The position numbers were made by a program, and so were the translations under genes. 64,000 nucleotides of DNA, from assembly GCA_023228465.1 (NCBI GenBank), contig JALOBC010000008.1:42479-106478 (forward strand), written 5' to 3'. This document shows, piece after piece, positions 8,706 to 19,311 of the stretch. How positions within the stretch are numbered: position 1 is the stretch's first letter; the number at the start of each line of letters is the position of its first letter. The notes below the pieces were generated by a model. The model was not told the origin of the DNA. It saw only the letters and a list, made by a program, of their open reading frames with translations, and ran no database searches. This DNA comes from Dokdonella sp. GTDB taxonomy: Bacteria > Pseudomonadota > Gammaproteobacteria > Xanthomonadales > Rhodanobacteraceae.

Positions 8706-8885
8706 ATTACAATCACGATGCGTCGGCTCCGGGCACGCGCCGGCGCAGGGCGCCGGACAGACGCGCCGATCCGATCACGCGGCAAGATCCCTGCACCCGG
8801 ACACCGCGCCGCTGCGCCAGCCCGGTCGGCGGGCGCTTGTTCGCCGGCGCGCCCGGCCGGGTTCCGCCTGTGCTCTACTTCACCC

Positions 8886-9563
8886 ATGCGTATCCTCATC
8901 GTCGAAGACGACGCGGCCATTGCCGAGGCGATCGTCGCCGCGCTCGAACGTGCGGGCCATGCCGTGGACCGGCTGGAGAGCGGGCGCCAGGCGGACGTGG
9001 CCCTGCGTGATCACTTCTATGACCTGGTCGTGCTGGATCTGGGCCTGCCGGAGGTGGACGGCGTAGCACTCCTCAAGCGCCTGCGTGCCCGCGCCGACGC
9101 CGTGCCGGTACTGGTCGCCACGGCACGCGAGGAGCTGGAAGAGCGCGTGCATGCGCTGGATCTGGGCGCCGACGACTACCTGGTCAAGCCGTTTGCGCTG
9201 AGTGAACTGGAAGCGCGGGTTCGCGCCCTGCTCAGACGCCGCGCCACCCAGGGCGTCCCGGAGATCGAACTCGGCCGCCTGCGTATCGACCTTGCGCGAA
9301 GACGGGCACACCTGGACGACGCGCCGCTGGAACTCACGCCGCGCGAGTTCGGCCTGCTGGAAGCCCTGGTGGCGCGCCTGGACCGCGTGGTCAGCCGCGA
9401 ACAGCTGATCGAGGCGCTGTGCAGCTGGGACACCACGCTGACCGACAATGGCCTGGACATCGCCGTGTACCGCCTGCGTCGCAAGCTGGAGGGCAGCGGC
9501 GTGGGCATCCGCACCGTGCGCGGGGTCGGCTATCTGCTCGAGGTGGCCGATGCGCACACCTAG
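8886..9563 (+). CDS. OmpR/QseB-family response regulator
   Basis: 225 residues. The receiver domain shows the acidic pair E7/D8/D9, the phospho-acceptor Asp51 (VVLDLGLPEVDG) and Lys in YLVKPF; the C-terminal winged helix shows LTPREFGLLEALV and RTVRGVGYLLE. It is a DNA-binding regulator phosphorylated by the kinase immediately downstream, whose start overlaps it by 14 bp. Closest by look to the QseB/TctD/PmrA group. Its targets are unknown; being divergent from the iron-reductase operon makes that operon a candidate. The true ATG is 8886; longer upstream frames read across the divergent promoter. Confidence 0.9.
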   Translation: MRILIVEDDAAIAEAIVAALERAGHAVDRLESGRQADVALRDHFYDLVVLDLGLPEVDGVALLKRLRARADAVPVLVATAREELEERVHALDLGADDYLVKPFALSELEARVRALLRRRATQGVPEIELGRLRIDLARRRAHLDDAPLELTPREFGLLEALVARLDRVVSREQLIEALCSWDTTLTDNGLDIAVYRLRRKLEGSGVGIRTVRGVGYLLEVADAHT

Positions 9564-10917
9564 CCTGCGCCGGCGACTCCTTACCATCCTGGCCGCGCCC
9601 ATGGCGCTGGCCTGGCTCGCCAGCGGCGCGCTCATCTACGTGCTGGCGCTGCACTACGCGAACATCAACTACGACCGCTCCCTGCGCCAGGGGGCGATTG
9701 CGCTGGAACAGATGATCAGGAGTGCTGCCGGCCGGCCAGAGCTCAGTCCGCAGGCGCGCATCCTGATGGAATACGATCCCACCAATCCCGGCCTCTACGC
9801 CGTGCGCAGCCTGCGCCACGGACTGCTGGCTTCGAACCTGGACCTGCCCGCACCCGACCCGCTGCCCGCGCTCGGCGCGCCGCCGCAACTGTACTCGGTG
9901 CAGGTGGGCCGGCAGTCGCTGCGCATGGCAGCGTTGACGATGACCGCGGACGACCCCGATGACGAAATCCTGGTGGCCGTCGCCGAGACCCTGCGCGAGC
10001 GCCGCGCGCTGGCGCGTGAAATCCTCGTCGGGACGCTGCCGGTCGTGCTGCTGCTGATCGCGACCGTGCTGGCTGTGGTCTGGATGGCGGTCAGCCGGGG
10101 CCTGCGCCTGCTCGATCCACTGACCGAGCAGATCGCGAGACGGCCGGCCAATGACCTTTCACCGCTGGACCCGTCGGTCGTGCCGATCGAGATTCTCCCG
10201 CTGACGCAAACCATCGACGCGTTGTTTGCCCGGCTCCGGCAAACCCTGGAGCTGCAGGAGCGATTCATTGCCGATGCCGCACATCAGCTGCGCACGCCGC
10301 TCGCCGGGCTGCGCCTGCAGGCCGAACGCGCACTGGCCGACCCGCGGCCGGAGAGCGTGCGCGCCGCACTCGTGCACGTCGAGCGCCTGGCGGCCGGTGC
10401 CGGCCGGGCGGCCGGACAGTTGCTGGCGCTGGCGCGCGCTTCGGCCGATGAACAGGGCCATCCGGCGGTCGTGGATGTCGCCCAGCTGGCGCGTCGCTAC
10501 CTGGCCCAGCGGGTGCCCGATGCACTGGCACAAGGCATCGACCTGGGCTACGAGGGTCCGGTCTCCGGCGCGCTCGTGCCGGGCGATCCGGTGATGCTGC
10601 GCGAAGCCCTGGTCAACCTCGTCGACAATGCCCTGCACCACGCGGGCGCGAACGGCCGCGTGACGGTCACCGTGACGCGGCTGGAAGGCGCGATCGAACT
10701 CGCCGTGGAGGATTCCGGCAGCGGCGTGGATGAGCGCTGGTGGCCACGCCTGGGCGAGCGCTTCTTCCGTCCGCCGGAAAGCACCCGCGAAGGCTCCGGC
10801 CTCGGCCTGGCCATCGTCCGCCGCATCGCCGAGCGGCACGGTGCCAGCGTCACATTCGGCCGCGCACGCGAGGGCGGGCTGCGCGCCGCGCTCCACTTCC
10901 CGCCACCCGCGGCCTGA
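9550..10917 (+). CDS. Two-component sensor histidine kinase (TctE/QseC type)
   Basis: 455 residues from the ATG at 9550, inside the end of the response regulator gene. TM1 (about 12-34), a periplasmic 2CSK_N-like sensor domain (about 35-155), TM2 (about 158-182), a short HAMP linker, the HisKA box AADAAHQLRTPL with His245, then N box NLVDNALHHA, G1 DSGSGVDERW and G2 GSGLGLAIV. Autophosphorylates and passes phosphate to the neighbouring regulator. The signal is unknown; 2CSK_N sensors of this group include tricarboxylate sensors, so iron-citrate is a possibility but not shown. Confidence 0.9.
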   Translation: MRTPSLRRRLLTILAAPMALAWLASGALIYVLALHYANINYDRSLRQGAIALEQMIRSAAGRPELSPQARILMEYDPTNPGLYAVRSLRHGLLASNLDLPAPDPLPALGAPPQLYSVQVGRQSLRMAALTMTADDPDDEILVAVAETLRERRALAREILVGTLPVVLLLIATVLAVVWMAVSRGLRLLDPLTEQIARRPANDLSPLDPSVVPIEILPLTQTIDALFARLRQTLELQERFIADAAHQLRTPLAGLRLQAERALADPRPESVRAALVHVERLAAGAGRAAGQLLALARASADEQGHPAVVDVAQLARRYLAQRVPDALAQGIDLGYEGPVSGALVPGDPVMLREALVNLVDNALHHAGANGRVTVTVTRLEGAIELAVEDSGSGVDERWWPRLGERFFRPPESTREGSGLGLAIVRRIAERHGASVTFGRAREGGLRAALHFPPPAA

Positions 10918-10948
10918 GCGCACGCCAGCGGGCGGGCACCAGCGTCAG

Positions 10949-11842
10949 TCAAGGTCGTGCGGCAGCGTCGCGCGCCGCTTGCGCAGCGCGCGCCGACTTC
11001 AGCCAGGCTCGGGGCGACACGCCCAGCGTGCGCGAAAAGGCGCGCGACAGCGATGCGGCGCTTGCGTAGCCCAGCTGCGCGCTCGCCGCCTTGAGCGACA
11101 TGCCTTCCTCGAGCAGCGACTGCACCAGCGCGATCCGCCAGTCGGCCAGGTATTCGGCCGGGGTCTGGCCGACATGCGCGCGGAACGTCGCCGCGAAGGT
11201 ACTGCGCGACATGGCTGCGGTCTGCGCCATCGCCTGCAGCGACCAGGCAGCGCCCGGCCGCGCGTGGATCGCGCTGAGCGCCTGCGCAAGGCCGGGATGG
11301 GCAAGGCCGGCAAGCAGCCCGCTCTGCAGCCCCGCCTCGCGCGGATGATCGAGCATCCAGCGCAGCAGCTGCACCACCAGAACCTCGAACAGGCGGCTGG
11401 CGAGCAGACGCTGCCCGCAGCGCACCCGGCCCGCCTCGGCGAACAGCAGCGACACCGTTGCGCCGAGGCCCTCGACCTCGGCCAGTCGCAGGATGGTGAC
11501 CGCCGGCAGTGCCCGCACCAGCGGGTGTTGCGCGCCCCCTGCGAAATCCAGCGTGGCACAGACGAAATCCGCGCCATCGACCGGCGCATTGTGAAACGCG
11601 TGTGCCAGCGGCCGCGGGTAGAACAGCAGCGCCGGCTCGCGCAGCTCGACGCGCGCCGGCAGCCCGCTGCGCGGCGGGTGGGTGACGACCAGTTCGCCAC
11701 GCCGGAGCACGTGCAGGAATCCACGTCCCGGGCGCGCGTCGAAGCGCACCAGGCCACACAGCGGGCCGGCATGGAAAAGGTGTGCGCTCAGGCGGAAGCG
11801 CTCGAGCACCGCGGAGAGTCGATCTACAGTGGCCATGCCCAT
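10949..11842 (-). CDS. AraC-family transcriptional regulator with N-terminal cupin
   Basis: 297 residues from the ATG at 11842 (MGMATVDRLSAVLERFRL); the ATG at 11836 is equally possible. The N-terminal ~180 residues are an AraC-type cupin (Cupin_6: HLFHAGPLCGLVRFDARPGR, GELVVTHP). The C-terminal ~100 residues hold two helix-turn-helix units (SLQAMAQTAAMSRSTFAATF, SLKAASAQLGYASAASLSRA). It faces away from the secreted protein gene at 11952, and the 109 bp between them contains an inverted repeat that could be its operator. Regulators with this cupin often sense redox state or small organics; the ligand is unknown. Confidence 0.85.
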   Translation of the reverse strand: MGMATVDRLSAVLERFRLSAHLFHAGPLCGLVRFDARPGRGFLHVLRRGELVVTHPPRSGLPARVELREPALLFYPRPLAHAFHNAPVDGADFVCATLDFAGGAQHPLVRALPAVTILRLAEVEGLGATVSLLFAEAGRVRCGQRLLASRLFEVLVVQLLRWMLDHPREAGLQSGLLAGLAHPGLAQALSAIHARPGAAWSLQAMAQTAAMSRSTFAATFRAHVGQTPAEYLADWRIALVQSLLEEGMSLKAASAQLGYASAASLSRAFSRTLGVSPRAWLKSARAAQAARDAAARP

Positions 11843-11861
11843 CTCGCTTCTGGACGTTCTG

Positions 11862-11895
11862 TTGCATTTCTCGTACGAAATGTCACCAAATGCAA
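11862..11895. promoter_or_regulatory. Inverted repeat in divergent promoter (candidate AraC-regulator operator)
   Basis: TTGCATTT (11862-11869) and AAATGCAA (11888-11895) are perfect 8-bp inverted arms 18 bp apart, with a second nested near-palindrome (ATTTC-TCGTAC-GAAAT) between them. The segment is A/T-rich compared with its surroundings and is the only structured element between the divergent araC-type and secreted-protein genes. Confidence 0.45.
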
Positions 11896-11951
11896 GTGCC
11901 CGCCGTGCAAGCTGTGATCTCCGCCAGCAATGGCCCCCAGAGGAATCGGAC

Positions 11952-12752
11952 ATGAGTCAGCCACGAATCCGGGCGTGCACGCCCCTCCGCACCCTGCCCG
12001 CCGGCCTCGCGATCGCCTGTGCCCTGGCCCTTGGCGTGTCGCCCGTTCTCGCCCACGGAAACGGCGAGCACACCGGCGGCCTGCACAGCAAGCCGGACAA
12101 GGAAGTGCGGGCCGGCTTCGACATCGTGCATACGCGCATCCAGCTGCAGGGCAACACCGCGATCTTCCACATGGCGGTGTCCGGCGCGGCGGGCATCAGC
12201 AAGCCCTCGCCCATCGGCAAGCTGGCCGGCAGCCGCGTGTTTTCCTATGTATGGCCGACCACGCTGGATCCCTACCTCGTCGGCTTCGAACGCAAGAGCG
12301 GCATCCTGGCCCTGGCCGTGACGGCGCATCCGGATTTCGACGACACGCCGCTGTTCGACGAAAACGGCGATGGCGATCCCGGCAACGACGGCGACCTGTG
12401 GCACACGCACTGGGTGGTGCTGCAGCCGGACGCGGCCTGCGGCAAGGATGCCCTCAAGGTCGTGGACATCCCCAAGGGCGAAACGCCGCGCCTGCCCAGG
12501 ACCTGGCCCGGCCTGCCCATCCTCATCGACAGCCCCGGCTGGGATCCGCTGTTCCGCAGCGACACGCTCGAGGTGCGGGTGCCGTTCGACGACATCCGCC
12601 CGCTGCGCGAGGCGGGCTTCGACGGCGTCACGGCCGCGCTGCGGGTCAATGCCGACGTGCACAGTCCCCTGCTGTGCGTGACCGACGTCTTCAAGGTGGC
12701 CTCGGGCGACCTTTCATTACCCGGTCGAACCGAGCGGCCGGATGTGCCCTGA
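11952..12752 (+). CDS. Secreted protein of unknown function with His-rich N-terminus and Asp-rich loop
   Basis: 266 residues from the ATG at 11952, with GAGGAATCG upstream and a signal peptide (LAIACALALGVSPVLA). The mature N-terminus is His-rich (HGNGEHTGGLH). Residues 136-148 (DENGDGDPGNDGD) form an Asp/Gly loop of the calcium-binding kind, followed by DLWHTHW. No enzyme motif is visible; repeated beta-strand patterns suggest a beta-sandwich. I do not recognise the family. It lies alone, divergent from the AraC regulator, and ends before a strong bidirectional terminator. A metal-binding periplasmic role is a guess from composition. Confidence 0.7.
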   Translation: MSQPRIRACTPLRTLPAGLAIACALALGVSPVLAHGNGEHTGGLHSKPDKEVRAGFDIVHTRIQLQGNTAIFHMAVSGAAGISKPSPIGKLAGSRVFSYVWPTTLDPYLVGFERKSGILALAVTAHPDFDDTPLFDENGDGDPGNDGDLWHTHWVVLQPDAACGKDALKVVDIPKGETPRLPRTWPGLPILIDSPGWDPLFRSDTLEVRVPFDDIRPLREAGFDGVTAALRVNADVHSPLLCVTDVFKVASGDLSLPGRTERPDVP

Positions 12753-12771
12753 TCCGACGGCCATTGCGCCT

Positions 12772-12800
12772 GCGTGCCGGGCGGCGTTCGCCCGGCACGC
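12772..12800. terminator. Perfect 11-bp stem between convergent genes (bidirectional terminator)
   Basis: GCGTGCCGGGC (12772-12782) and GCCCGGCACGC (12790-12800) pair perfectly around a 7-base loop, midway between the secreted-protein stop (12752) and the Rieske stop (12811). No long T-run follows on either strand. Confidence 0.6.
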
Positions 12801-12810
12801 CATGGCGCGT

Positions 12811-13131
12811 TCAGTCGTCGCGATCATCGCGCGTATAGACCACGCCGTCCTCGACCCGCACCGGGAACCTGGCCACCGGCTCATAGGCGGGTGCGCACAG
12901 CGCTTCTCCGGTCGTGACGTCGAAGCGCGCGCCGTGGCGCGGGCATTCGACCTCGTGACCCTCGACCGGGCCACCGGTCAGCTCGCCGCCGTCATGCGTG
13001 CACACATCCTCGATGGCATAGAGGTCGCCTTCGATATTGAACACGGCGATGGCGGTGTCCCCATCCCAGACGGTTTGCGATTCGCCGGGCAGGAGTTCCA
13101 GGGTGGTGCAGACGCGGATCCAGTCGGTCAT
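12811..13131 (-). CDS. Rieske [2Fe-2S] ferredoxin, SUF-operon associated
   Basis: 106 residues from the ATG at 13131, which overlaps the GNAT stop by four bases; a longer upstream frame is only a shadow of the GNAT gene. The Rieske ligands are complete: C44-T-H46 and C63-P-R-H66, giving CxH-x16-CxxH, in the contexts VCTHDGGEL and ECPRHGARFD. A small soluble electron carrier of the dioxygenase-ferredoxin type. Last gene of the SUF operon, so its cluster may be supplied by, or electrons fed to, Fe-S assembly; the partner is not known. Confidence 0.9.
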   Translation of the reverse strand: MTDWIRVCTTLELLPGESQTVWDGDTAIAVFNIEGDLYAIEDVCTHDGGELTGGPVEGHEVECPRHGARFDVTTGEALCAPAYEPVARFPVRVEDGVVYTRDDRDD

Positions 13132-13745
13132 GCGGCGGCCTCGCTGGTCAGCGGCTTGGCCAGCCATTCGAAGCGCAGGTCGGGGCGCCTGGGCAGGCCG
13201 AAGCGCGCATCGCCGTAGGGGAAGGGTTTGGTGATGCCGGTGCGCACGTAGCCCCGCCGCTCGTACCAGGCGATCAGCTCGCTGCGCTGGACGATGACGG
13301 TCATGCGCATTTCGCGCGCGCCCCACTCGGCCGCGGCGATGCGCTCGCATTCGGCCAGCACGCGCCGGCCAAGGCCGCGGGCCTGCTGGCCTGGATGGAC
13401 GGAAAACATGCCGAGATAGGCGGCGCCGTGCATGCGTTCCAGATGCACGCAGGCGAGCAGTTCGTCCTTGGCTTCGGCAAGCAGGATCAGACTGCCAGGC
13501 CTGTCGATGAGCTCGGAAATTTCCGCCACGTCCGTGCGCTGTCCATCCAGCAGGTCGGCTTCGGTGGTCCAGCCGACGCGGCTGGCCTCACCGCGATACG
13601 CCGATTCGACCAGTGCGCGGACGGCCGCGATGTCGCCGCTGGTGGCGTAACGGAAGCGGGGTTCCAGGTGCGACATCGCCGCGGCGCTCATGCTGCGAAA
13701 ACGCACATCATGCCGTGACGAAGTGCGCACGCCCAGGGCCTGCAT
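13128..13745 (-). CDS. GNAT-family N-acetyltransferase in SUF operon
   Basis: 205 residues from the ATG at 13745, which abuts the sufS stop. The GNAT fold begins near residue 30 (FRYATSGDIAAVRALVESAY); the acetyl-CoA loop is HPGQQARGLGRRVLAECE and the C-terminal part has AWYERRGYVRTG. Starts at M19 or M24 are possible because neither the first ATG nor these has a good Shine-Dalgarno. Substrate unknown. It is placed between sufS and the Rieske gene, in the same transcript, an order I recall in related Xanthomonadales. Confidence 0.82.
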   Translation of the reverse strand: MQALGVRTSSRHDVRFRSMSAAAMSHLEPRFRYATSGDIAAVRALVESAYRGEASRVGWTTEADLLDGQRTDVAEISELIDRPGSLILLAEAKDELLACVHLERMHGAAYLGMFSVHPGQQARGLGRRVLAECERIAAAEWGAREMRMTVIVQRSELIAWYERRGYVRTGITKPFPYGDARFGLPRRPDLRFEWLAKPLTSEAAA

Positions 13746-15007
<1,262 letters not shown>

Positions 15008-15011
<4 letters not shown>

Positions 15012-16288
15012 GGTTGGCTCTCCATGGCCGATGGCAGCCGATCGGCAAGCAGTCCGTCCAGCCGCTCGCGCAGCGCGGCGGGTGCGAGTTCGTCCAGCAT
15101 GGCGCTGCAGAACGCCGCGACCAGGATGCGCCGCGCCGCATCCGGCGCGATGCCGCGTGTGCGCAGGTAGAACAGTGCATGCTCGTCGAGCTGGCCGACG
15201 GTGGCGCCATGTGCGGCCTTCACCTCGTCGGCATGGATTTCCAGGACGGGCTGGCTGTCGATCTCCGCCTGCGGCGACAGCAGCAGGTTCTTGTTGGTGA
15301 GCGTGGCGTCGGCACCATCGGCGCCGGGCTGGATGGTGATGGCGCCGTGAAAGACCCCGCGGGCGCGCTCGTCGGCCACCCCGCGCCAGGCAACGTCACA
15401 GGCCGTGTCGCGCGCCTCGTGCCAGACATCCAGGCGCGTGTCGGCATGCTGGCGACCGTGCAACACGAACACGCCGCGCGACTCGAAGCGCGCACCACGG
15501 CCGGCAAGGTGCACGCGAAACTCATGCCGCGCCAGTTGCGCGCCGGCCTCCAGGGTCGTGGCGACGAGGCGAGCGTCACGCTCCAGCCGGAACGTGCTGC
15601 GCCGGACCAGCACCGAGGTTTCCGGTACATCCTGCAACTGCAGCAGCTCCAGGCGCGCGCCGTCGGCCAGTCGGCTGTCGCTGACCAGGTTGCCAAGATG
15701 GCGATGTGCGCCGCTGCCGAGGTGGTGTTCGACTACCCGCAACGCCGCACCGGTGCCCAGTTCGATGCGCAGGCGCGCCTGCCAGGCGAGATCGGCGTCC
15801 GCCGGCGCGCCGATGAAGACGAGATGCAGGGGCGCTGCCACCTGCACGCCGGCGGCAACGCGCACGTACGCGCCGTCGGCGACGAGCGCCGTGTTGAGGC
15901 GCACGAAGGCGTCCGCGCGGGCACCGGCAGCGGAGTCCTCGAGCAGCCCGGACAGCGCGCCCGGGTGCTCGGACAGCGCGAGCAGGTCGAGCCCGGCGAC
16001 CTCAGGTCGATCCGATGCTGCGGCCTGGAACACGCCGTTGACGAAGACCAGGCGCGGACCGTCGATCCCCGGCAGGTCGAACGCCGCAGCATCGACGCTG
16101 CGCGTGGCTGCCTGCGGATCGCCGGCCACGTAGCGACGCTGGTCGAGCGCACGCAGGCTGGTGTACTTCCAGGCTTCCTCGCGGCCCAGCGGCAGCCCAT
16201 CGCGCAGCAGCGCGGCGGCGGCTTCGCGGCGCGCCGGCAGCGCCAGGGCACTGGCGTCGGGCAACAGCGATTCGAGCAGGACGCCCAT
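15008..16288 (-). CDS. sufD: Fe-S cluster assembly scaffold subunit SufD
   Basis: 426 residues. SufD pairs with SufB and SufC to form the SufBC2D scaffold on which [4Fe-4S] clusters are built. The right-handed beta-helix core is recognisable, and the C-terminal region carries the SufD hallmarks (KNLLLSPQAEIDSQPVLEIHADEVKAAHGATVGQ is split here as DSQPVLEIHADEVKAAHGAT) including the conserved His of AAHGAT. It overlaps sufC by one base (TGATG) and sufS by four, indicating translational coupling. Confidence 0.95.
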
Positions 16289-17064
16289 CAGGCGGCTCCG
16301 GCTGCCGCGGCGCCGGGGATATGGCGCTGGGCGACCCAGCCATAGCCATGCTGCTCCAGTTCCTGCGCCAGGGTCTTGTCGCCGCTTTCGACGATGCGCC
16401 CTTCCGCCAGCACGTGTACGAAGTCCGGCACGATGTAATCGAGCAGGCGCTGGTAGTGGGTGATGACGAGGAAGGCGCGCGAGGCATCGCGCATGGCGTT
16501 GACGCCGTCGGCAACCAGCTTCATGGCGTCGATGTCCAGGCCCGAATCGGTTTCGTCGAGGATCGCCAGCTTCGGCTCCAGCAGGGCCATCTGGAAGATT
16601 TCGTTGCGCTTCTTCTCGCCGCCGGAAAAGCCGGCGTTGACGGCGCGATGCAGGAGCTCGTCCTTGAGATGCAGCACGGCGAGTTTCTCGCGCACCTTCT
16701 TCAGGAACTGCATGGAATCGAGCTCTTCCTCGCCACGCTGGCGGCGCTGCGCATTGAGCGCGGCGCGCAGGAAATAGGTGTTGTTGACGCCGGGGATTTC
16801 CACCGGGTACTGGAAGGCGAGGAAGACACCGGCTGCGGCGCGTTCCTCGGGTGCCAGCGCGAGCAGGTCCTGGCCGTCGTACTCGATGGAACCGGCCGTG
16901 ACCTCATAACCTTCGCGGCCCGCCAGCACATGGCCAAGCGTGGACTTGCCGGCGCCGTTCGGACCCATGAGGGCGTGCAGCTCGCCGGCCTTCACTTCGA
17001 GGCTCAGGCCCTTGAGGATTTCCTTGCCGGCGATGCGGACGTGGAGGTTGTCGATGGAAAGCAT
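16288..17064 (-). CDS. sufC: Fe-S cluster assembly ATPase SufC
   Basis: 258 residues. ABC-type ATPase of the SufBC2D scaffold. Walker A GPNGAGKS (34-41), signature FSGGEKKRNE, Walker B AILDETDSGLDID and a switch His (VITHYQRLL) are intact. Separated from sufB by 122 bp, much more than the other SUF junctions, and that gap holds a G-rich repeat and a hairpin (see 17072 and 17151). The ATG is at 17064. Confidence 0.96.
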   Translation of the reverse strand: MLSIDNLHVRIAGKEILKGLSLEVKAGELHALMGPNGAGKSTLGHVLAGREGYEVTAGSIEYDGQDLLALAPEERAAAGVFLAFQYPVEIPGVNNTYFLRAALNAQRRQRGEEELDSMQFLKKVREKLAVLHLKDELLHRAVNAGFSGGEKKRNEIFQMALLEPKLAILDETDSGLDIDAMKLVADGVNAMRDASRAFLVITHYQRLLDYIVPDFVHVLAEGRIVESGDKTLAQELEQHGYGWVAQRHIPGAAAAGAA

Positions 17065-17071
17065 GGCGATA

Positions 17072-17088
17072 GGGAATGGGGAATGGGG
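17072..17088 (+). repeat. G-rich GGGAATG-type repeat between sufB and sufC
   Basis: GGGAATGGGGAATGGGG on the plus strand, three G-runs separated by AAT, eight bases upstream of the sufC start codon. It belongs with similar G-rich intergenic heptamer repeats elsewhere in the window (19931, 38324). In the suf mRNA it appears as C-rich sequence. Confidence 0.7.
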
Positions 17089-17150
17089 AAAGGTTCAACG
17101 CAAGTACTGGAAGCACGAAATGCGGCGCAAGCCAGGGCGGTCCCGCCGTT

Positions 17151-17175
17151 CGCGATTCCCGGCGCCCGAATCGCG
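17151..17175. repeat. Inverted repeat (hairpin) just after sufB
   Basis: CGCGATTC (17151-17158) and GAATCGCG (17168-17175) form a perfect 8-bp stem with a 9-base loop, 12 bases beyond the sufB stop and ~87 bp before sufC on the minus strand. It could be an mRNA processing or attenuation element within the operon; it has no T-run. Confidence 0.5.
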
Positions 17176-17186
17176 CTGCCCGGCGC

Positions 17187-18683
<1,497 letters not shown>

Positions 18684-18722
18684 GATCGGGTTCTTGCGGC
18701 GATGGTGTGATCGCGGAAATCG

Positions 18723-19184
18723 TCACGAAACGCGCCCCGCCGCGACGCGCAGCGGAATCGTCGTGGCATGCCGGGCAGGCGGCGGCGCATGGATCATGTC
18801 GGCGAGGGTCACGCTGGCGAACGCGTCGGCGATGGCGCGGTTGATGCGCTGCCAGTTCACCCGCATGCCGCACCAGGGTTCCAGGTTGCAGTTGCCCGGC
18901 TGCACGCTGCATTCGGTCATGCCGATCGGCCCTTCCATGGCCGTGACGATGTCGGCGACGGTGATCGATTCGGGTGCGCGCGCCAGCCGGTAGCCACCAT
19001 TGGCGCCACGCGTGGAGACGACCAGCCCGGCCTGCGCCAGCTGCTTGAGCAGCTTGCTGACGGTCGGTGCTTCCAGCCGCGCGCGATCGGCCAGGGTCTG
19101 CGCGCTGAGGACGCCTTCCCCGGTGTCGCCCAGACAGACCATCACCAGGGTGGCGTAATCGGTGAGTCGGCTGACGCGGAGCAT
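18723..19184 (-). CDS. Rrf2-family SUF regulator (IscR-like)
   Basis: 153 residues. Winged-helix Rrf2 regulator: N-terminal MLRVSRLTDYATLVMVCL, wing STRGANGGYRLAR, and three cysteines C92, C99 and C105 (ECSVQPGNCNLEPWC), nearly the IscR spacing of C92/C98/C104, which ligate a [2Fe-2S] cluster. It probably represses or activates the suf operon according to cluster supply. First gene of the operon; a partial inverted repeat at 19214-19234 is a candidate autoregulatory operator. Confidence 0.92.
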   Translation of the reverse strand: MLRVSRLTDYATLVMVCLGDTGEGVLSAQTLADRARLEAPTVSKLLKQLAQAGLVVSTRGANGGYRLARAPESITVADIVTAMEGPIGMTECSVQPGNCNLEPWCGMRVNWQRINRAIADAFASVTLADMIHAPPPARHATTIPLRVAAGRVS

Positions 19185-19213
19185 GGCTGGCGGCGTGCAT
19201 CGCCCTGTCTAAT

Positions 19214-19234
19214 AAGGACCGAAATGGTACTCTT
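19214..19234 (-). promoter_or_regulatory. Candidate Rrf2 operator/promoter of the suf operon
   Basis: AAGGACC-GAAAT-GGTACTCTT is an imperfect inverted repeat 30 bp upstream of the rrf2 start, within the only A/T-rich stretch of this divergent region. It resembles the dyad arrangement of IscR/Rrf2 sites, but the match to any consensus is loose. Confidence 0.35.
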
Positions 19235-19311
19235 TCGCAGTGCAGCGCGTCAATGCGCCCTCGCGCGCGCGGGATGCATCAGCGGCGTACGTTCACCGCT
19301 AAACTGTGCCG

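Noticed and set aside
17151-17175. Considered as a transcription terminator ending sufB
   Set aside because: No T-run on the minus strand and the remaining suf genes follow in the same direction, so only a hairpin of unknown role is called.
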